DNA of 64,000 nucleotides from Bradyrhizobium erythrophlei (lineage in GTDB: Bacteria; Pseudomonadota; Alphaproteobacteria; Rhizobiales; Xanthobacteraceae), in assembly GCA_900129675.1 (NCBI GenBank), contig FSRD01000001.1, positions 2,841,501 through 2,905,500 of the forward strand, read 5' to 3'. Positions 53,113 to 62,026 of this stretch are shown here, piece after piece. A model generated the notes under the pieces. The model worked only from the letters and a program-made list of their open reading frames with translations, searched no databases and was not told where the DNA came from. Made by a program: the position numbers and the translations under genes. The number at the start of each line of letters is the position of its first letter. Position 1 is the first letter of the stretch.

Positions 53113-55098
53113 CTAGCCCAAGCGCTTCAGGGCGGCGTTAACCGCAGCCTCGGCGGTAATTCCGAAGTGCTTGTAAAGATCCTTGGCAGGCGCACTGGCG
53201 CCGAAACCGTGCATGCCGACGAATTCGCCATCCTGGCCGATCACGGCGTCCCAACCCCAGCGCACCGCGGCCTCGATCGCGATCTTGACCGGCGCGTTGC
53301 CGATGATCGACTTCTGACGCACCGCCGGCTGCGCCAGCAGCAATTCGAGCGAGGGCACCGACACCACCCGCGACGCGATGCCGCGTTCGGCCAACTGCTT
53401 CTGGGCGGCCACCGCGATCTCGACCTCGGAACCCGAGGCGAACAGCGACACTTTGGCCTCGCCCTGCGCGGCGACCAGTTCATAGGCGCCGTGGCCGCAG
53501 GGATTTTCCGTCGGCGCGGTGGTTCGTAGCTGCGGCAGGTTCTGGCGCGTCAGCGCCAGCACCGTCGGGCCGTCGATCCGGTTGAGCGCGAGTTCCCAGC
53601 ACTCGGTCGTCTCCATGGCGTCGCAGGGGCGGAACACGCGCATATTGGGAATCGCGCGCAGCGCTGCCAGATGTTCGACCGGCTGGTGCGTCGGGCCGTC
53701 TTCGCCGAGTCCGATCGAATCGTGGGTCATGACATAGACGACGCCGGTGCCCATCAGCGCCGCCAGCCGCATCGCCGGCCGCGCATAGTCGGTGAACACC
53801 AGGAAGGTGGCGCCGTTCGGCGCAAAGCCGCCATGCAGGAAGATGCCGTTCATCGCCGCGCACATGCCGTGCTCGCGGATGCCGTAGTGGATGAAGCGGC
53901 CCTTCGGTGTCTTGGCGGAAAACGACACCGCCGATTTCGCCTTGTTGTTGTTGGAGCCGGTGAGATCGGCGGAGCCCGCCAAAAACTCCATCGGCATCGC
54001 GGCTGCGATCGCCTCGATCGCGGATTCCGAAGATTTGCGGGTGGCGATATTCTGCGGCGTCTCCAGCAGCGCCTTCTTGTGGGCCTTCAGCGCCTTTGCC
54101 AGCGAAGCCGGCCGCTCATGCCGCAACCGGCGCTCGAATTCGGCGCGCTTGCGGTTGCCCAATTGTTCATACTGCGCCTGCCAGGCCGTGCGGGCCGCGG
54201 CACCCCGGCTGCCGGCTTCGCGCCAGGCTTTCAACACATCGTCAGGCACCGAAAAAGGCTCCAGCGAAATGCCGAGCTTTTCCTTGGCGCCCTTCAGTTC
54301 ATCGGCGCCGAGCGCTTCGCCATGGGCCTTTGCCGTGCCGGCCCGGGTCGGAGCGCCATAACCGATGGTGGTCTTGCAGGCGATCAAGGACGGCTTGTTG
54401 GATTTCTGCGCGCGGGTGATCGCGGCCGCAATCGCCTTCTGGTCCTGGCCGTCGATCAGTTCGGCCGCCCAGCCGGCGGACTTGAAGCGCTTCACCTGAT
54501 CGACGGAGTCGGCGAGCGAGGTCGGGCCGTCGATCGAAATGCCGTTGTCGTCGTAGAGCACGATCAGCTTGTTGAGCTTCCAGTGGCCGGCCATCGCGAT
54601 CGCTTCCTGCGACACGCCCTCCATCAGGTCGCCGTCGGAAGCGAGCACATACGTATGATGGCCGACGACTTTCTTGCCGAACTCGGCGGCCAGCATCTTT
54701 TCCGCCAGCGCCATGCCGACCGATGTCGCGATGCCCTGGCCGAGCGGTCCGGTCGTGGTCTCGATGCCCTTGGTGTGGAAGTTTTCCGGATGCCCCGGGG
54801 TCAGCGATCCCAGCTGGCGGAAATGCTTGAGCTGGTCGAGCGTCATGTCTTTATTGCCGGTGAGATAAAGCAACGCATACAGCAGCATCGAGCCGTGCCC
54901 GGCCGACAGCACAAAACGGTCGCGGTCCGGCCAGTTCGGCTCGGCGGCATCGTATTTCAGGAACTGCGTGAACAAGACGGTCGCGATATCGGCGGCGCCC
55001 ATCGGCAGGCCGGGATGGCCGGATTTCGCCTTCTCGACGGCGTCCATGGCAAGGCCACGGATCGCATTGGCCATACGGGTATGATCGACCTGCGTCAT
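53113..55098 (-). CDS. tkt: Transketolase
   Basis: 661 residues. Thiamine-diphosphate site: Gly-Asp-Gly-Asp-like Ala-Ser-Asp-Gly-Asp-Leu-Met-Glu-Gly and Asp-Asp-Asn-Gly-Ile; also Gly-His-Pro-Gly-Leu-Pro-Met-Gly near the start, Leu-Gly-Gln-Gly, and [14 protein letters not shown] in the second half. Moves two-carbon units between sugar phosphates. First gene of the tkt-gap-pgk-fba row; a 139-base gap separates it from gap. Confidence 0.96.
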   Translation of the reverse strand: MTQVDHTRMANAIRGLAMDAVEKAKSGHPGLPMGAADIATVLFTQFLKYDAAEPNWPDRDRFVLSAGHGSMLLYALLYLTGNKDMTLDQLKHFRQLGSLTPGHPENFHTKGIETTTGPLGQGIATSVGMALAEKMLAAEFGKKVVGHHTYVLASDGDLMEGVSQEAIAMAGHWKLNKLIVLYDDNGISIDGPTSLADSVDQVKRFKSAGWAAELIDGQDQKAIAAAITRAQKSNKPSLIACKTTIGYGAPTRAGTAKAHGEALGADELKGAKEKLGISLEPFSVPDDVLKAWREAGSRGAAARTAWQAQYEQLGNRKRAEFERRLRHERPASLAKALKAHKKALLETPQNIATRKSSESAIEAIAAAMPMEFLAGSADLTGSNNNKAKSAVSFSAKTPKGRFIHYGIREHGMCAAMNGIFLHGGFAPNGATFLVFTDYARPAMRLAALMGTGVVYVMTHDSIGLGEDGPTHQPVEHLAALRAIPNMRVFRPCDAMETTECWELALNRIDGPTVLALTRQNLPQLRTTAPTENPCGHGAYELVAAQGEAKVSLFASGSEVEIAVAAQKQLAERGIASRVVSVPSLELLLAQPAVRQKSIIGNAPVKIAIEAAVRWGWDAVIGQDGEFVGMHGFGASAPAKDLYKHFGITAEAAVNAALKRLG

Positions 55099-55414
55099 GA
55101 TGAAAATCCGCCTGAAATGAGGTGTTTGGTTGCGGTACGTACCGGCCGGGAGGCCGCAATACGAGCGTTATGGCTACGGGAAGTCAGGGCTGGATAGCAC
55201 CTCAATCCCCTGAGTCCAAGGCGAGGAAACGCGCTTATTGCGGGAAAAGTTGCCTAAAGCATGCTCTGAAAAGCGGATTCCGATCTACCGGTGCATAGCT
55301 TCGCGGCGGCGTTGCGCTGGCCTCGCTTGCAACGTAAATTTCACCGCCTAACCGCTTGCCGAACCGCGGATTTTGCTGTGCGGCTGGCTCGACCTGAGGT
55401 CTGCGCTGTCACCC
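55099..55414. other. Divergent promoter region of tkt and DUF4164-zapA
   Basis: 316 bases with no gene. It contains TTGCGG...CCGCAA arms (55130-55160) and a degenerate 'GCATGATCC' element (TAAAGCATGCTCTGAAAAGCGG, 55255-55276). No clear -35/-10 pair was found. Confidence 0.5.
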
Positions 55415-55735
55415 ATGAGCGATCGTCCCGCCAACGGCTCCGCCAACGCCGAGCCTACCTTCGCCGAGATCGAGGCCGCGACGCGGCGGCTGATGGCGGC
55501 ACTTGATGCGCTGGAAAGCGCGGCCGAGCGGCGGCGCGAAGCGGACCGCGACGAGAACGAACTGGCGAGCCGGATCCAGGCGCTCGGCGCGGATCGTTCG
55601 CGGCTGGCCGACGAACTCGACGGCTCGCTGGTGAAGTCGCGGCGGCTGGAGCGCACCAATCGCGAGATCGCCGAAAAGCTGGATGCGGCGATCGGCACTA
55701 TCCGTACCGTTCTCGATGCCGGAGAGGGGTCATGA
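55415..55735 (+). CDS. DUF4164 coiled-coil protein
   Basis: 106 residues from ATG 55415. Almost entirely a charged coiled coil (Ala-Leu-Asp-Ala-Leu-Glu-Ser-Ala-Ala-Glu-Arg-Arg-Arg-Glu; Arg-Leu-Ala-Asp-Glu-Leu-Asp). DUF4164 genes precede zapA in many Rhizobiales. The stop overlaps the zapA start (ATGA), showing translational coupling. It probably works with ZapA in division, but this has not been shown for the family as far as I know. Confidence 0.85.
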   Translation: MSDRPANGSANAEPTFAEIEAATRRLMAALDALESAAERRREADRDENELASRIQALGADRSRLADELDGSLVKSRRLERTNREIAEKLDAAIGTIRTVLDAGEGS

Positions 55736-56115
55736 GTCACATCAACGTCACCATCAATGGCCGGCAATACCGCATGGCCTGCGAGGAAGGCCAGGAGGTG
55801 CGGCTGCTCAAGCTCGCCGAGAGTCTGGAATCGCGCATCGACAGCCTGCGCGGCAAATTTGGCGAAATCGGCGATGCGCGGCTCGTGGTGATGGCGGCCT
55901 TGACGGTGTGCGATGAACTGCTCGACGCCAGCCAACGCATTCGCGGCCTCGAGGAAGAGCTCGATGCCTTGCGCAATGTTCGTATCGCCGCCGCCGATCG
56001 CGCCCGGGCGACGCAGGTCGCGGTCGCCAATGCGCTCAATGCCGCCGCCGACCGCATCGAAAAGACCACGCAAGTGCTGAACCGCACCATCGGCGGCGGC
56101 GTCGCGATCGGGTAG
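55732..56115 (+). CDS. zapA: Cell division protein ZapA
   Basis: 127 residues. Start Val-Asn/Ile-Asn-Val-Thr-Ile-Asn-Gly-Arg-Gln-Tyr-Arg-Met and Leu-Ala-Glu-Ser-Leu-Glu-Ser-Arg-Ile are the ZapA pattern; the C-terminal half is a coiled coil. ZapA binds and bundles FtsZ at mid-cell. Coupled to DUF4164 by a 4-base overlap. The next feature is 6S RNA, a gene order common in proteobacteria. Confidence 0.92.
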   Translation: MSHINVTINGRQYRMACEEGQEVRLLKLAESLESRIDSLRGKFGEIGDARLVVMAALTVCDELLDASQRIRGLEEELDALRNVRIAAADRARATQVAVANALNAAADRIEKTTQVLNRTIGGGVAIG

Positions 56116-56120
56116 AAGTT

Positions 56121-56157
56121 TTCGTCGTCCCGGCTCAGGGCCGGGACGACGAGTGTT
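56121..56157. repeat. Short inverted repeat after zapA
   Basis: TCGTCGTCCCGGC and GCCGGGACGACGA pair around TCAGG. The arms match the short palindrome at 33510-33558. Probably ends the zapA transcript before 6S RNA. Confidence 0.75.
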
Positions 56158-56202
56158 TTCTTACCGCTGGCGGAGCGGGCCCTTCGTAGCTACATTGGCC
56201 GG

Positions 56203-56366
56203 GCGAAGCTGCGTTGCGCGTCAGGAGCCATATATCCCCGGGGCCTTATCGATCCTTCAGGGAACTGTCCCTGGCCGGGTCCGTGGATCCGGTCATATGG
56301 TGCCCACCTACTTTCGTAGGGAACTCCGGGATCGAGTGCTTCAACGGCCTCTGCGGCTTCGCACTT
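56203..56366 (+). ncRNA. ssrS: 6S RNA
   Basis: Located between zapA and the 5-formyl-THF cyclo-ligase gene, the conserved 6S position. The two ends pair: GCGAAGCTGC (56203-56212) with GCGGCTTCGC (56353-56362). Inside, CCATAT (56228-56233) pairs with ATATGG (56295-56300), GATCC with GGATC, and CAGGGAAC-TGTCCCTG forms the tip. This yields a long rod with a central bubble, as 6S RNA needs to mimic an open promoter and bind the sigma-70 polymerase. Ends are approximate to a few bases; TTTTG follows the 3' end. Confidence 0.85.
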
Positions 56367-56419
56367 TTGTTTCTGTTGATTTCCTCTCGTCGCGCTGCGG
56401 CGGTTCAATCTGAAGCCAA

Positions 56420-56525
56420 TGTCGTACCCCGCGAAAGCGGAGTATCCAGTACGCCGCGGCTTCACGGGTTGAATACCGGCGTCTCTGGAATACTGGATCA
56501 CCCGCCTTCGCGGGTGATGACAACG
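56420..56525. repeat. Intergenic repeat, 'CCCCGCGAAAGCGGGG' family
   Basis: ACCCCGCGAAAGCGGAG, ATCCAGTACGCCGCGGCTT, TCTCTGGAATACTGGATCACCCGC and CGGGTGATGACAAC: same order as at 2952-3090. It separates 6S RNA from the fthC gene. Confidence 0.85.
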
Positions 56526-56538
56526 GATAAGGCATTGC

Positions 56539-57114
56539 ATGAGCGCTCACTCGTCGAAGGCAGAGCTCCGCGCCATTGCGCTGGCAAAGCGCGATGCATT
56601 GAGCGACGAGCAACGCGCCGCCGCGGCGGAAGCCATCGCCCGGCGCGGGCTGCCGTTCGAAATCGCTCCCGGGATGATCGTCTCCGGATACTCGCCGATC
56701 CGCAGCGAGATCGATCCGGCACCGTTGATGCGAAAGCTCGCCGAACAGGGGCTGAAGCTGGCGCTGCCGGCGGTTTTGGCGCGGGGCAAGTCGCTGGCGT
56801 TTCGTGCGTGGTCGCCCGACGACCGGCTGATGCTCGGGCCGCTCGGTATTCTCGAGCCGTCGCCGGCCGCCGCCGAGGCCGTTCCCGACATCATGCTGGT
56901 GCCGCTGGCGGCGTTCGATCCCCTGGGGCACCGCATTGGTTATGGCGCCGGACATTACGACTACACGCTCGCACATTTGCGCAAGATGAAGGCCGTCACG
57001 GCCGTCGGCATCGGATTTTCCGCACAGCAAATAAAGGCTGTACCGGCGCTGCCGCACGACGTAGCGCTGGATTATGTGCTAACCGAAAAGAAAGTGTTCG
57101 ATTTCCGGAGCTGA
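56539..57114 (+). CDS. fthC: 5-formyltetrahydrofolate cyclo-ligase
   Basis: 191 residues. Family motifs: Arg-Ala-Ile-Ala-Leu-Ala-Lys-Arg near the start, Pro-Leu-Gly-Ile-Leu-Glu-Pro, and Gly-His-Arg-Ile-Gly-Tyr-Gly-Ala-Gly-His-Tyr-Asp, which binds ATP and folate. It converts 5-formyl-THF to 5,10-methenyl-THF. Lies downstream of 6S RNA; in other bacteria the pair is co-transcribed. The YmdB-type gene begins 3 bases after the stop. Confidence 0.93.
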   Translation: MSAHSSKAELRAIALAKRDALSDEQRAAAAEAIARRGLPFEIAPGMIVSGYSPIRSEIDPAPLMRKLAEQGLKLALPAVLARGKSLAFRAWSPDDRLMLGPLGILEPSPAAAEAVPDIMLVPLAAFDPLGHRIGYGAGHYDYTLAHLRKMKAVTAVGIGFSAQQIKAVPALPHDVALDYVLTEKKVFDFRS

Positions 57115-57117
57115 ATT

Positions 57118-57942
57118 TTGCGAATTCTCTTTATCGGTGACGTCGTCGGCAAGACCGGCCGCACCGCTGTCTCGGAGCACCTGCCCGGCATGGTCCGCGA
57201 TTGGTCGCTCGATCTCGTCATCATCAATGGGGAGAATTCCGCCGGAGGGTTCGGCATCACCGAGGCGATCTACCAGGATTTTCTCGACGCCGGGGCCGAT
57301 GCCATCACGCTCGGCAATCACGCCTGGAATCAGAAGGAAGCGCTGGTCTTCATCGAGCGCGCGCCGCGCCTGATCCGGCCGCTGAATTTTCCGCGCCATA
57401 CGCCGGGCCGGGGTGCCGCCCTGATCGACACCAAGAGCGGCAAACGCGCGCTGGTCATCAACGCCATGGGCCGCGTCTTCATGGAGCCGCTCAACGATCC
57501 CTTCAACGCGGTCGGCCGCGAGCTCGAGGCCTGTCCGCTGCGCGAGGCGGCCGATGCCATCGTGGTCGATTTCCACGGCGAGGCGTCCAGCGAGAAGCAG
57601 GGCATGGGATTCTTCTGCGACGGCCGTGCGAGCCTCGTGGTCGGCACCCACACCCATGTCCCGACCGCCGATCATCAGGTGCTGCCTGGCGGCACCGCCT
57701 ACATGACCGATGCCGGCATGACCGGCGATTACGATTCGATCATCGGCATGCAGAAGGAAGAGCCGCTGCACCGCTTCACCACCGGCATTCCATCGGGCCG
57801 TTTCGAGCCGGCCTTCGGCGTTGCAACACTGAGCGGCGTCGCGGTCGAAACCGACGATGCCACCGGGCTGGCGCTGCGAATCGCACCGGTGCGGGCCGGC
57901 GGCAGGCTGGAGCCGGCGACACCGGGCTTTTGGTCGAGCTAG
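57118..57942 (+). CDS. YmdB-type (TIGR00282) metallophosphoesterase
   Basis: 274 residues from a TTG start 3 bases after fthC. Calcineurin-like motifs: Phe-Ile-Gly-Asp-Val-Val-Gly, Asn-Gly-Glu-Asn-Ser-Ala-Gly-Gly-Phe-Gly, Leu-Gly-Asn-His-Ala-Trp, Val-Asp-Phe-His-Gly-Glu-Ala and Gly-Thr-His-Thr-His-Val-Pro-Thr-Ala. Members hydrolyse cyclic AMP or other phosphodiesters (YmdB in Bacillus). It is directly followed by an adenylate cyclase gene, a suggestive pairing. Confidence 0.92.
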   Translation: MRILFIGDVVGKTGRTAVSEHLPGMVRDWSLDLVIINGENSAGGFGITEAIYQDFLDAGADAITLGNHAWNQKEALVFIERAPRLIRPLNFPRHTPGRGAALIDTKSGKRALVINAMGRVFMEPLNDPFNAVGRELEACPLREAADAIVVDFHGEASSEKQGMGFFCDGRASLVVGTHTHVPTADHQVLPGGTAYMTDAGMTGDYDSIIGMQKEEPLHRFTTGIPSGRFEPAFGVATLSGVAVETDDATGLALRIAPVRAGGRLEPATPGFWSS

Positions 57943-57966
57943 CCTGCATCCCGTCGCCATGCTTTG

Positions 57967-59778
57967 ATGCGCCAGGGAAGATCGTTCGATCCCGAGGAAC
58001 CTTTGACCAGCGAGCGCGTGGAACGACGATTGGCGGCGGTGGTGGTGGCGGATGTCGCCGACTACGCTCGTTTGATGCGCTTCGATGCGGAGCGGGCGCG
58101 GGCCGATCTCAAGAGGCTCCAGCGAACATTGATCGGTCCCACCGTGGCCACGCATCGCGGCCGCATCGTCAAGACCGCCGGTGACGAAATGCTGGTCGAG
58201 TTCCCCAGCGCGGTCGACGCGGCGCGCTGTGCGATCGAAGTACAGCGCAGTATGGCGGAACAGAACGCCGCCCTGCCGCCGGATGTCAGAATCGAATTCC
58301 GCATTGGCATTCACCTTGGCGACGTGATGATCGAAGCCGACGATATATTCGGCGACGGCGTCAATATCGCCGCGCGTCTTCTGCAGATCTCGGAGCCCGG
58401 CGGAATCTGCATCTCCGATGACACGCAACGCCAGGTCCGCGGCAAGGTCCATGTCACCTTCGACGACATGGGTTCGCAAAATCTGAAGAACATCGCCGAG
58501 CCGATGCGGGTATGGCATATCCGCATTGGCGAGGAGCGCACATCCGCGCCCGCGATAAATCCTGCCGCGCCCGGTCAGCCGCTGCCGCTTCCCGACCGGC
58601 CGTCGATCGCGGTGCTGCCGTTCGATAACATGAGCGCCGATCCCGAGCAGGAATATTTCGCCGACGGCATGGTCGAGGAGATCATCACCGCGTTGTCGCG
58701 GTTCAAGTCGCTGTTCGTGATCGCGCGCAATTCGAGTTTCGCCTACAAGGGAAAGTCCGTCGATATCAAGCAGGTCGGGCGTGAGCTCGGGGTGCGCTAC
58801 GTGCTCGAGGGCAGCGTCCGCCGGGTGGGCAACCGGGTTCGCATTTCCGGCCAGCTGATCGAGGCAGCGACCGGCAATCATATCTGGGCGGACAGGTTCG
58901 AAGGCGGGGTCGAGGACGTGTTCGGCCTGCAGGACCAGGTCGCCGCCAGTGTAGTGGGATTGATCGCCCCCAGGCTCGAGCAGGCCGAGTTCGAACGGGC
59001 GCGACAAAAGCCTACCGAGAAGCTCGACAGCTACGATTTCTACCTGCGCGGCATGGCGCTGCTGCATCAGCGGTCCTCGCCGCTCGAAACGCATGAGTTG
59101 TTCAGGAAGGCGATCGAGCGAGACCCGGAATATGCCATGGCCCACGCCATGGTGGCCTGGATGTGGATGGCGCGGCAGGCCATCTATGGCATGCCGCTAA
59201 AAGCCGATGCCCGCGCCGAGGCGATCCGGCATGCACGGCTGGCGGCGAGACTGGCCGAGGAAGATCCGTATGTGCTGGCGACAGCCGGCCACGTACTGAC
59301 CTATCTGGGACACGAGTATGAACGCGGCGTCGCCATGGTGGAACAGGCGGTCGCGCTCAATCCGAATCTTGCCATAGCATGGTATTCGCGCGGCTTCGTC
59401 TATCTGCTGTGCGACGAGGCCGAACGCGCGATCGAGAGCTTCGACCACATGATCAGGCTGAGTCCGCTGGACCCGCTGCGATTAAGCGCCTGGAACGGTT
59501 CGTCGCATGCATTTTTCTGTCTCTCGCGCCACGAGGATGGCTGCGCGGCGGCGATGAAATCGATGCAGTTCGATGCCAACGCGCACTCGCTGTTGACCTT
59601 CGCCATGAACGCTGTCCGCATCGGACGCAAGGAGGAGGCGAACAAGGCGATCAGCCGGGTTTTGAAGCTGCAGCCCGGCTTTCGCGTCTCTCACGCCAGC
59701 GAGGCATTTCCCGTCCGCTGGCCCGAGCGGCGGGATCAAATAGCCGCCGCACTTCGCGACGCGGGTTTGCCGGAGTAG
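57967..59778 (+). CDS. Class III adenylate/guanylate cyclase with TPR repeats
   Basis: 603 residues from ATG 57967. Cyclase domain about 20-180: Val-Val-Ala-Asp-Val-Ala-Asp-Tyr (first metal Asp), Lys-Thr-Ala-Gly-Asp-Glu-Met-Leu-Val-Glu-Phe (second metal Asp, with Glu where Gly is usual) and Phe-Gly-Asp-Gly-Val-Asn-Ile-Ala-Ala-Arg. About 210-340: a TolB-N/FlgO-like domain (Ile-Ala-Val-Leu-Pro-Phe-Asp-Asn-Met-Ser). About 350-570: TPR repeats. This three-part layout is frequent in Bradyrhizobium, where there are many such cyclases. Starts 24 bases after the YmdB-type phosphoesterase gene, so cAMP synthesis and possible hydrolysis are side by side. Confidence 0.9.
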   Translation: MRQGRSFDPEEPLTSERVERRLAAVVVADVADYARLMRFDAERARADLKRLQRTLIGPTVATHRGRIVKTAGDEMLVEFPSAVDAARCAIEVQRSMAEQNAALPPDVRIEFRIGIHLGDVMIEADDIFGDGVNIAARLLQISEPGGICISDDTQRQVRGKVHVTFDDMGSQNLKNIAEPMRVWHIRIGEERTSAPAINPAAPGQPLPLPDRPSIAVLPFDNMSADPEQEYFADGMVEEIITALSRFKSLFVIARNSSFAYKGKSVDIKQVGRELGVRYVLEGSVRRVGNRVRISGQLIEAATGNHIWADRFEGGVEDVFGLQDQVAASVVGLIAPRLEQAEFERARQKPTEKLDSYDFYLRGMALLHQRSSPLETHELFRKAIERDPEYAMAHAMVAWMWMARQAIYGMPLKADARAEAIRHARLAARLAEEDPYVLATAGHVLTYLGHEYERGVAMVEQAVALNPNLAIAWYSRGFVYLLCDEAERAIESFDHMIRLSPLDPLRLSAWNGSSHAFFCLSRHEDGCAAAMKSMQFDANAHSLLTFAMNAVRIGRKEEANKAISRVLKLQPGFRVSHASEAFPVRWPERRDQIAAALRDAGLPE

Positions 59779-60139
59779 GCGACTTTGCCATTTTTGCCGG
59801 ATCGGCAGGCGTCTCTTGTTGCAACCCAAAACCGCGCGCGCCCTGGGCTGCCGCTCCAGGCCCCGCTTTGGGCGCTTGAATCATGTCCAGGCTGATGTCT
59901 TCAAGCTGCAAAACCGGACAACCGGCATTTCCGAGATTACCCGGCCGGCTCAACCGGACATGCCGCGGACATGCCAAAATCGACGCGAATGACCCCAAGC
60001 GGTCATCGAGGCGATCATATGCTTATGGGCGCGCGAACCCTTGAGCTTCTCCGCAAGGTCCTCAACGTGCGCCCGCGGAAATCGAGCGCTTCCACGCCTG
60101 CTATGCCGGAACGCAACCCCCGGTCAAGCTTCGTCAAGT
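59779..60139. other. Intergenic stretch between convergent genes, no gene seen
   Basis: 361 bases. It contains ACCGGACAACCGGCA, CAACCGGACATGCCGCGGACATGCC (59950-59975) and GCCCTGGGCTGCCGCTCCAGGCCCC, fragments resembling the other 'CCGGACAT' phrases. No frame has a ribosome site or family resemblance. Confidence 0.5.
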
Positions 60140-61825
60140 TTATTCGGCCGCAACTGTGTGCACGGTCCCGCGCTGGCCTTCGCTCACGAACACGAACCCG
60201 TCGTAGCCCTTCTCGGCGACCTCCGCGCACTTCCTGCGGTAGCCACCGACGCCTTCCGGGCCGAGATAAGGCAAGAAGCGGCGCGCCTTGCCGGCGATGT
60301 TGGCGCCCATGTACCAGGAATTGGCGCCCGGCAACAAGGTACCGTTCACCACCTCGGAGACATGGTCGGCCCACGCGTCTTGCGCCTGCGGGGTCGCCTC
60401 GATCGTTGCAAGCTTGTTTCTGCGCATATGGGCGATGCATTCGGTAATCCACTCGACGTGCTGTTCGATCGACACCGGCACGTTCGACAGCACCGAGGGA
60501 CTCTGCGGGCCGGTGATCGTGAACAGGTTCGGGTAGCCGGCTGTGGCAAGGCCGAGATAAGTCTGCGGGCCGTCCTCCCACTCTTGCGCCAGCACCCTGC
60601 CGCCGCGGCCCTTGATGCCGAGGTTCTTCAGCGCGCCGGTCAGCGCGTCGAAGCCGGTGGCGACGACGATAATGTCGAGCGGGTATTCCTTGCCGCCCGC
60701 GCGAATCCCGTTCGGCGTGATCTCCTCGATCGGGCCGTCGATGCTCGCATCCACCAGCAGCACGTTCTTCTTGTTGAAGGTCTCGAAGTAGTTGGTGTCC
60801 AGCGGTTGGCGCTTGGTGCCGTAGGGATAGGTCTTCGGGGTCAGTTTCTCGGCGACCACCGGGTCGTTGACTGTCGCGCGGATCTTCCTCTTGAGGTAGT
60901 CGGCGATGATATCGTTCGCCTCCTTGGAGAAGAACATGTCCTGGTAGTTGGCCAGCCAGAAGGGAAAGCCGCCGACCTCCCACATCCTGTCGAACTCCTG
61001 CTCTCGCTCCTCGGGCGTAGTATCGAGCACCGACTTCGGGATGAAGTTCAGCTCGAAGCCGAAGAACGAGTTCTTGATGCGCTGGCGGATCTCGTCGTAG
61101 CCGGCCTTGCGCGCCCTTGTGACTTCGGGGTCGACACGGCCGTTGCGCGCCGGCACGCAGAAGGCCGGCGTGCGCTGGAACACCGTCAAGTGCTTGGCCT
61201 GCTGCGCGATTTCCGGAATCGCCTGCACTCCGGTAGCGCCCGTGCCAATGACGCCGACCCGCTTGGCGGTGAAGTCGACGCCGTCGTGCGGCCATTGACT
61301 GGTGTGGTAGCACTTGCCCTTGAATGACTCCAAACCCTTGAATGGCGGCATGTTGGCGGCCGACAAGGCGCCGACCGCGGCGATGACGAAGCGAGCCCTG
61401 ACCACGTCGCCTTTGTTCGTGCGCACCGTCCAAAGCTCGGTATCATCGTCGAAAACGACCTCGATGACGCGCTTGCCGAACTGGATGTCGGGCTTAAGGT
61501 CGAAGCGCTCAGCGCAGTGCTCGAGGTAGCGCAGGATCTCGTCCTGTTCCGGATAGCGCTCGGACCAGTTCCATTCCTGCAATAGGTTCTTGTCGAACGT
61601 GTAGCAGTAGATGTAGCTGTCGGAGTCACAGCGTGCGCCGGGATAGCGATTCCAGTACCAGGTGCCGCCGACTCCGTCGCCGGCCTCGAACACGGTAACA
61701 TTCAGGTCGAGCTTGTCGCGCAGCGAATGCAGCATGTACATGCCGGAAAATCCGGCGCCGATGATGACGGCATCGAACTCCGTTTTCGCGCCAGCCCTTT
61801 GTAACTCGCCTTGCACATTCGTCAT
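60140..61825 (-). CDS. Flavin-dependent Baeyer-Villiger-type monooxygenase
   Basis: 561 residues from ATG 61825 (AGGAGG six bases upstream; the frame is open to 61978). FAD site Gly-Ala-Gly-Phe-Ser-Gly (23-28), Gly-Gly-Thr-Trp-Tyr-Trp-Asn-Arg-Tyr-Pro-Gly (53-63), the Baeyer-Villiger fingerprint Phe168-x-Gly-x-x-x-His174-x-x-x-Trp178-Pro, and the NADPH motif Gly-Thr-Gly-Ala-Thr-Gly. Such enzymes insert oxygen next to a ketone to give an ester or lactone (cyclohexanone or phenylacetone monooxygenase type). A serine hydrolase gene lies 201 bases upstream on the same strand. Confidence 0.93.
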   Translation of the reverse strand: MTNVQGELQRAGAKTEFDAVIIGAGFSGMYMLHSLRDKLDLNVTVFEAGDGVGGTWYWNRYPGARCDSDSYIYCYTFDKNLLQEWNWSERYPEQDEILRYLEHCAERFDLKPDIQFGKRVIEVVFDDDTELWTVRTNKGDVVRARFVIAAVGALSAANMPPFKGLESFKGKCYHTSQWPHDGVDFTAKRVGVIGTGATGVQAIPEIAQQAKHLTVFQRTPAFCVPARNGRVDPEVTRARKAGYDEIRQRIKNSFFGFELNFIPKSVLDTTPEEREQEFDRMWEVGGFPFWLANYQDMFFSKEANDIIADYLKRKIRATVNDPVVAEKLTPKTYPYGTKRQPLDTNYFETFNKKNVLLVDASIDGPIEEITPNGIRAGGKEYPLDIIVVATGFDALTGALKNLGIKGRGGRVLAQEWEDGPQTYLGLATAGYPNLFTITGPQSPSVLSNVPVSIEQHVEWITECIAHMRRNKLATIEATPQAQDAWADHVSEVVNGTLLPGANSWYMGANIAGKARRFLPYLGPEGVGGYRRKCAEVAEKGYDGFVFVSEGQRGTVHTVAAE

Positions 61826-62026
61826 GACACTCCTCCTGTTTTGAGCCTTCTCCCTGCATCTTTGGTCAGTTGTCCTGTCGCCAATGCGCCGGCCCCGGCC
61901 AGCCTGCGCCAATGACAGGCCGACGTCCGCCGGCGACATCGCAATACACGCGCTAGCGACGCCCCTCGATCCGTTCAATTTCGAAAACCCGGGAGGCGCC
62001 GTGGCACAACAAGGCGCTCGCCAGCA

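Noticed and set aside
57079..59145. Long minus-strand frame opposite the phosphoesterase and cyclase genes
   Set aside because: It crosses two well-supported plus-strand genes and shows no family resemblance.
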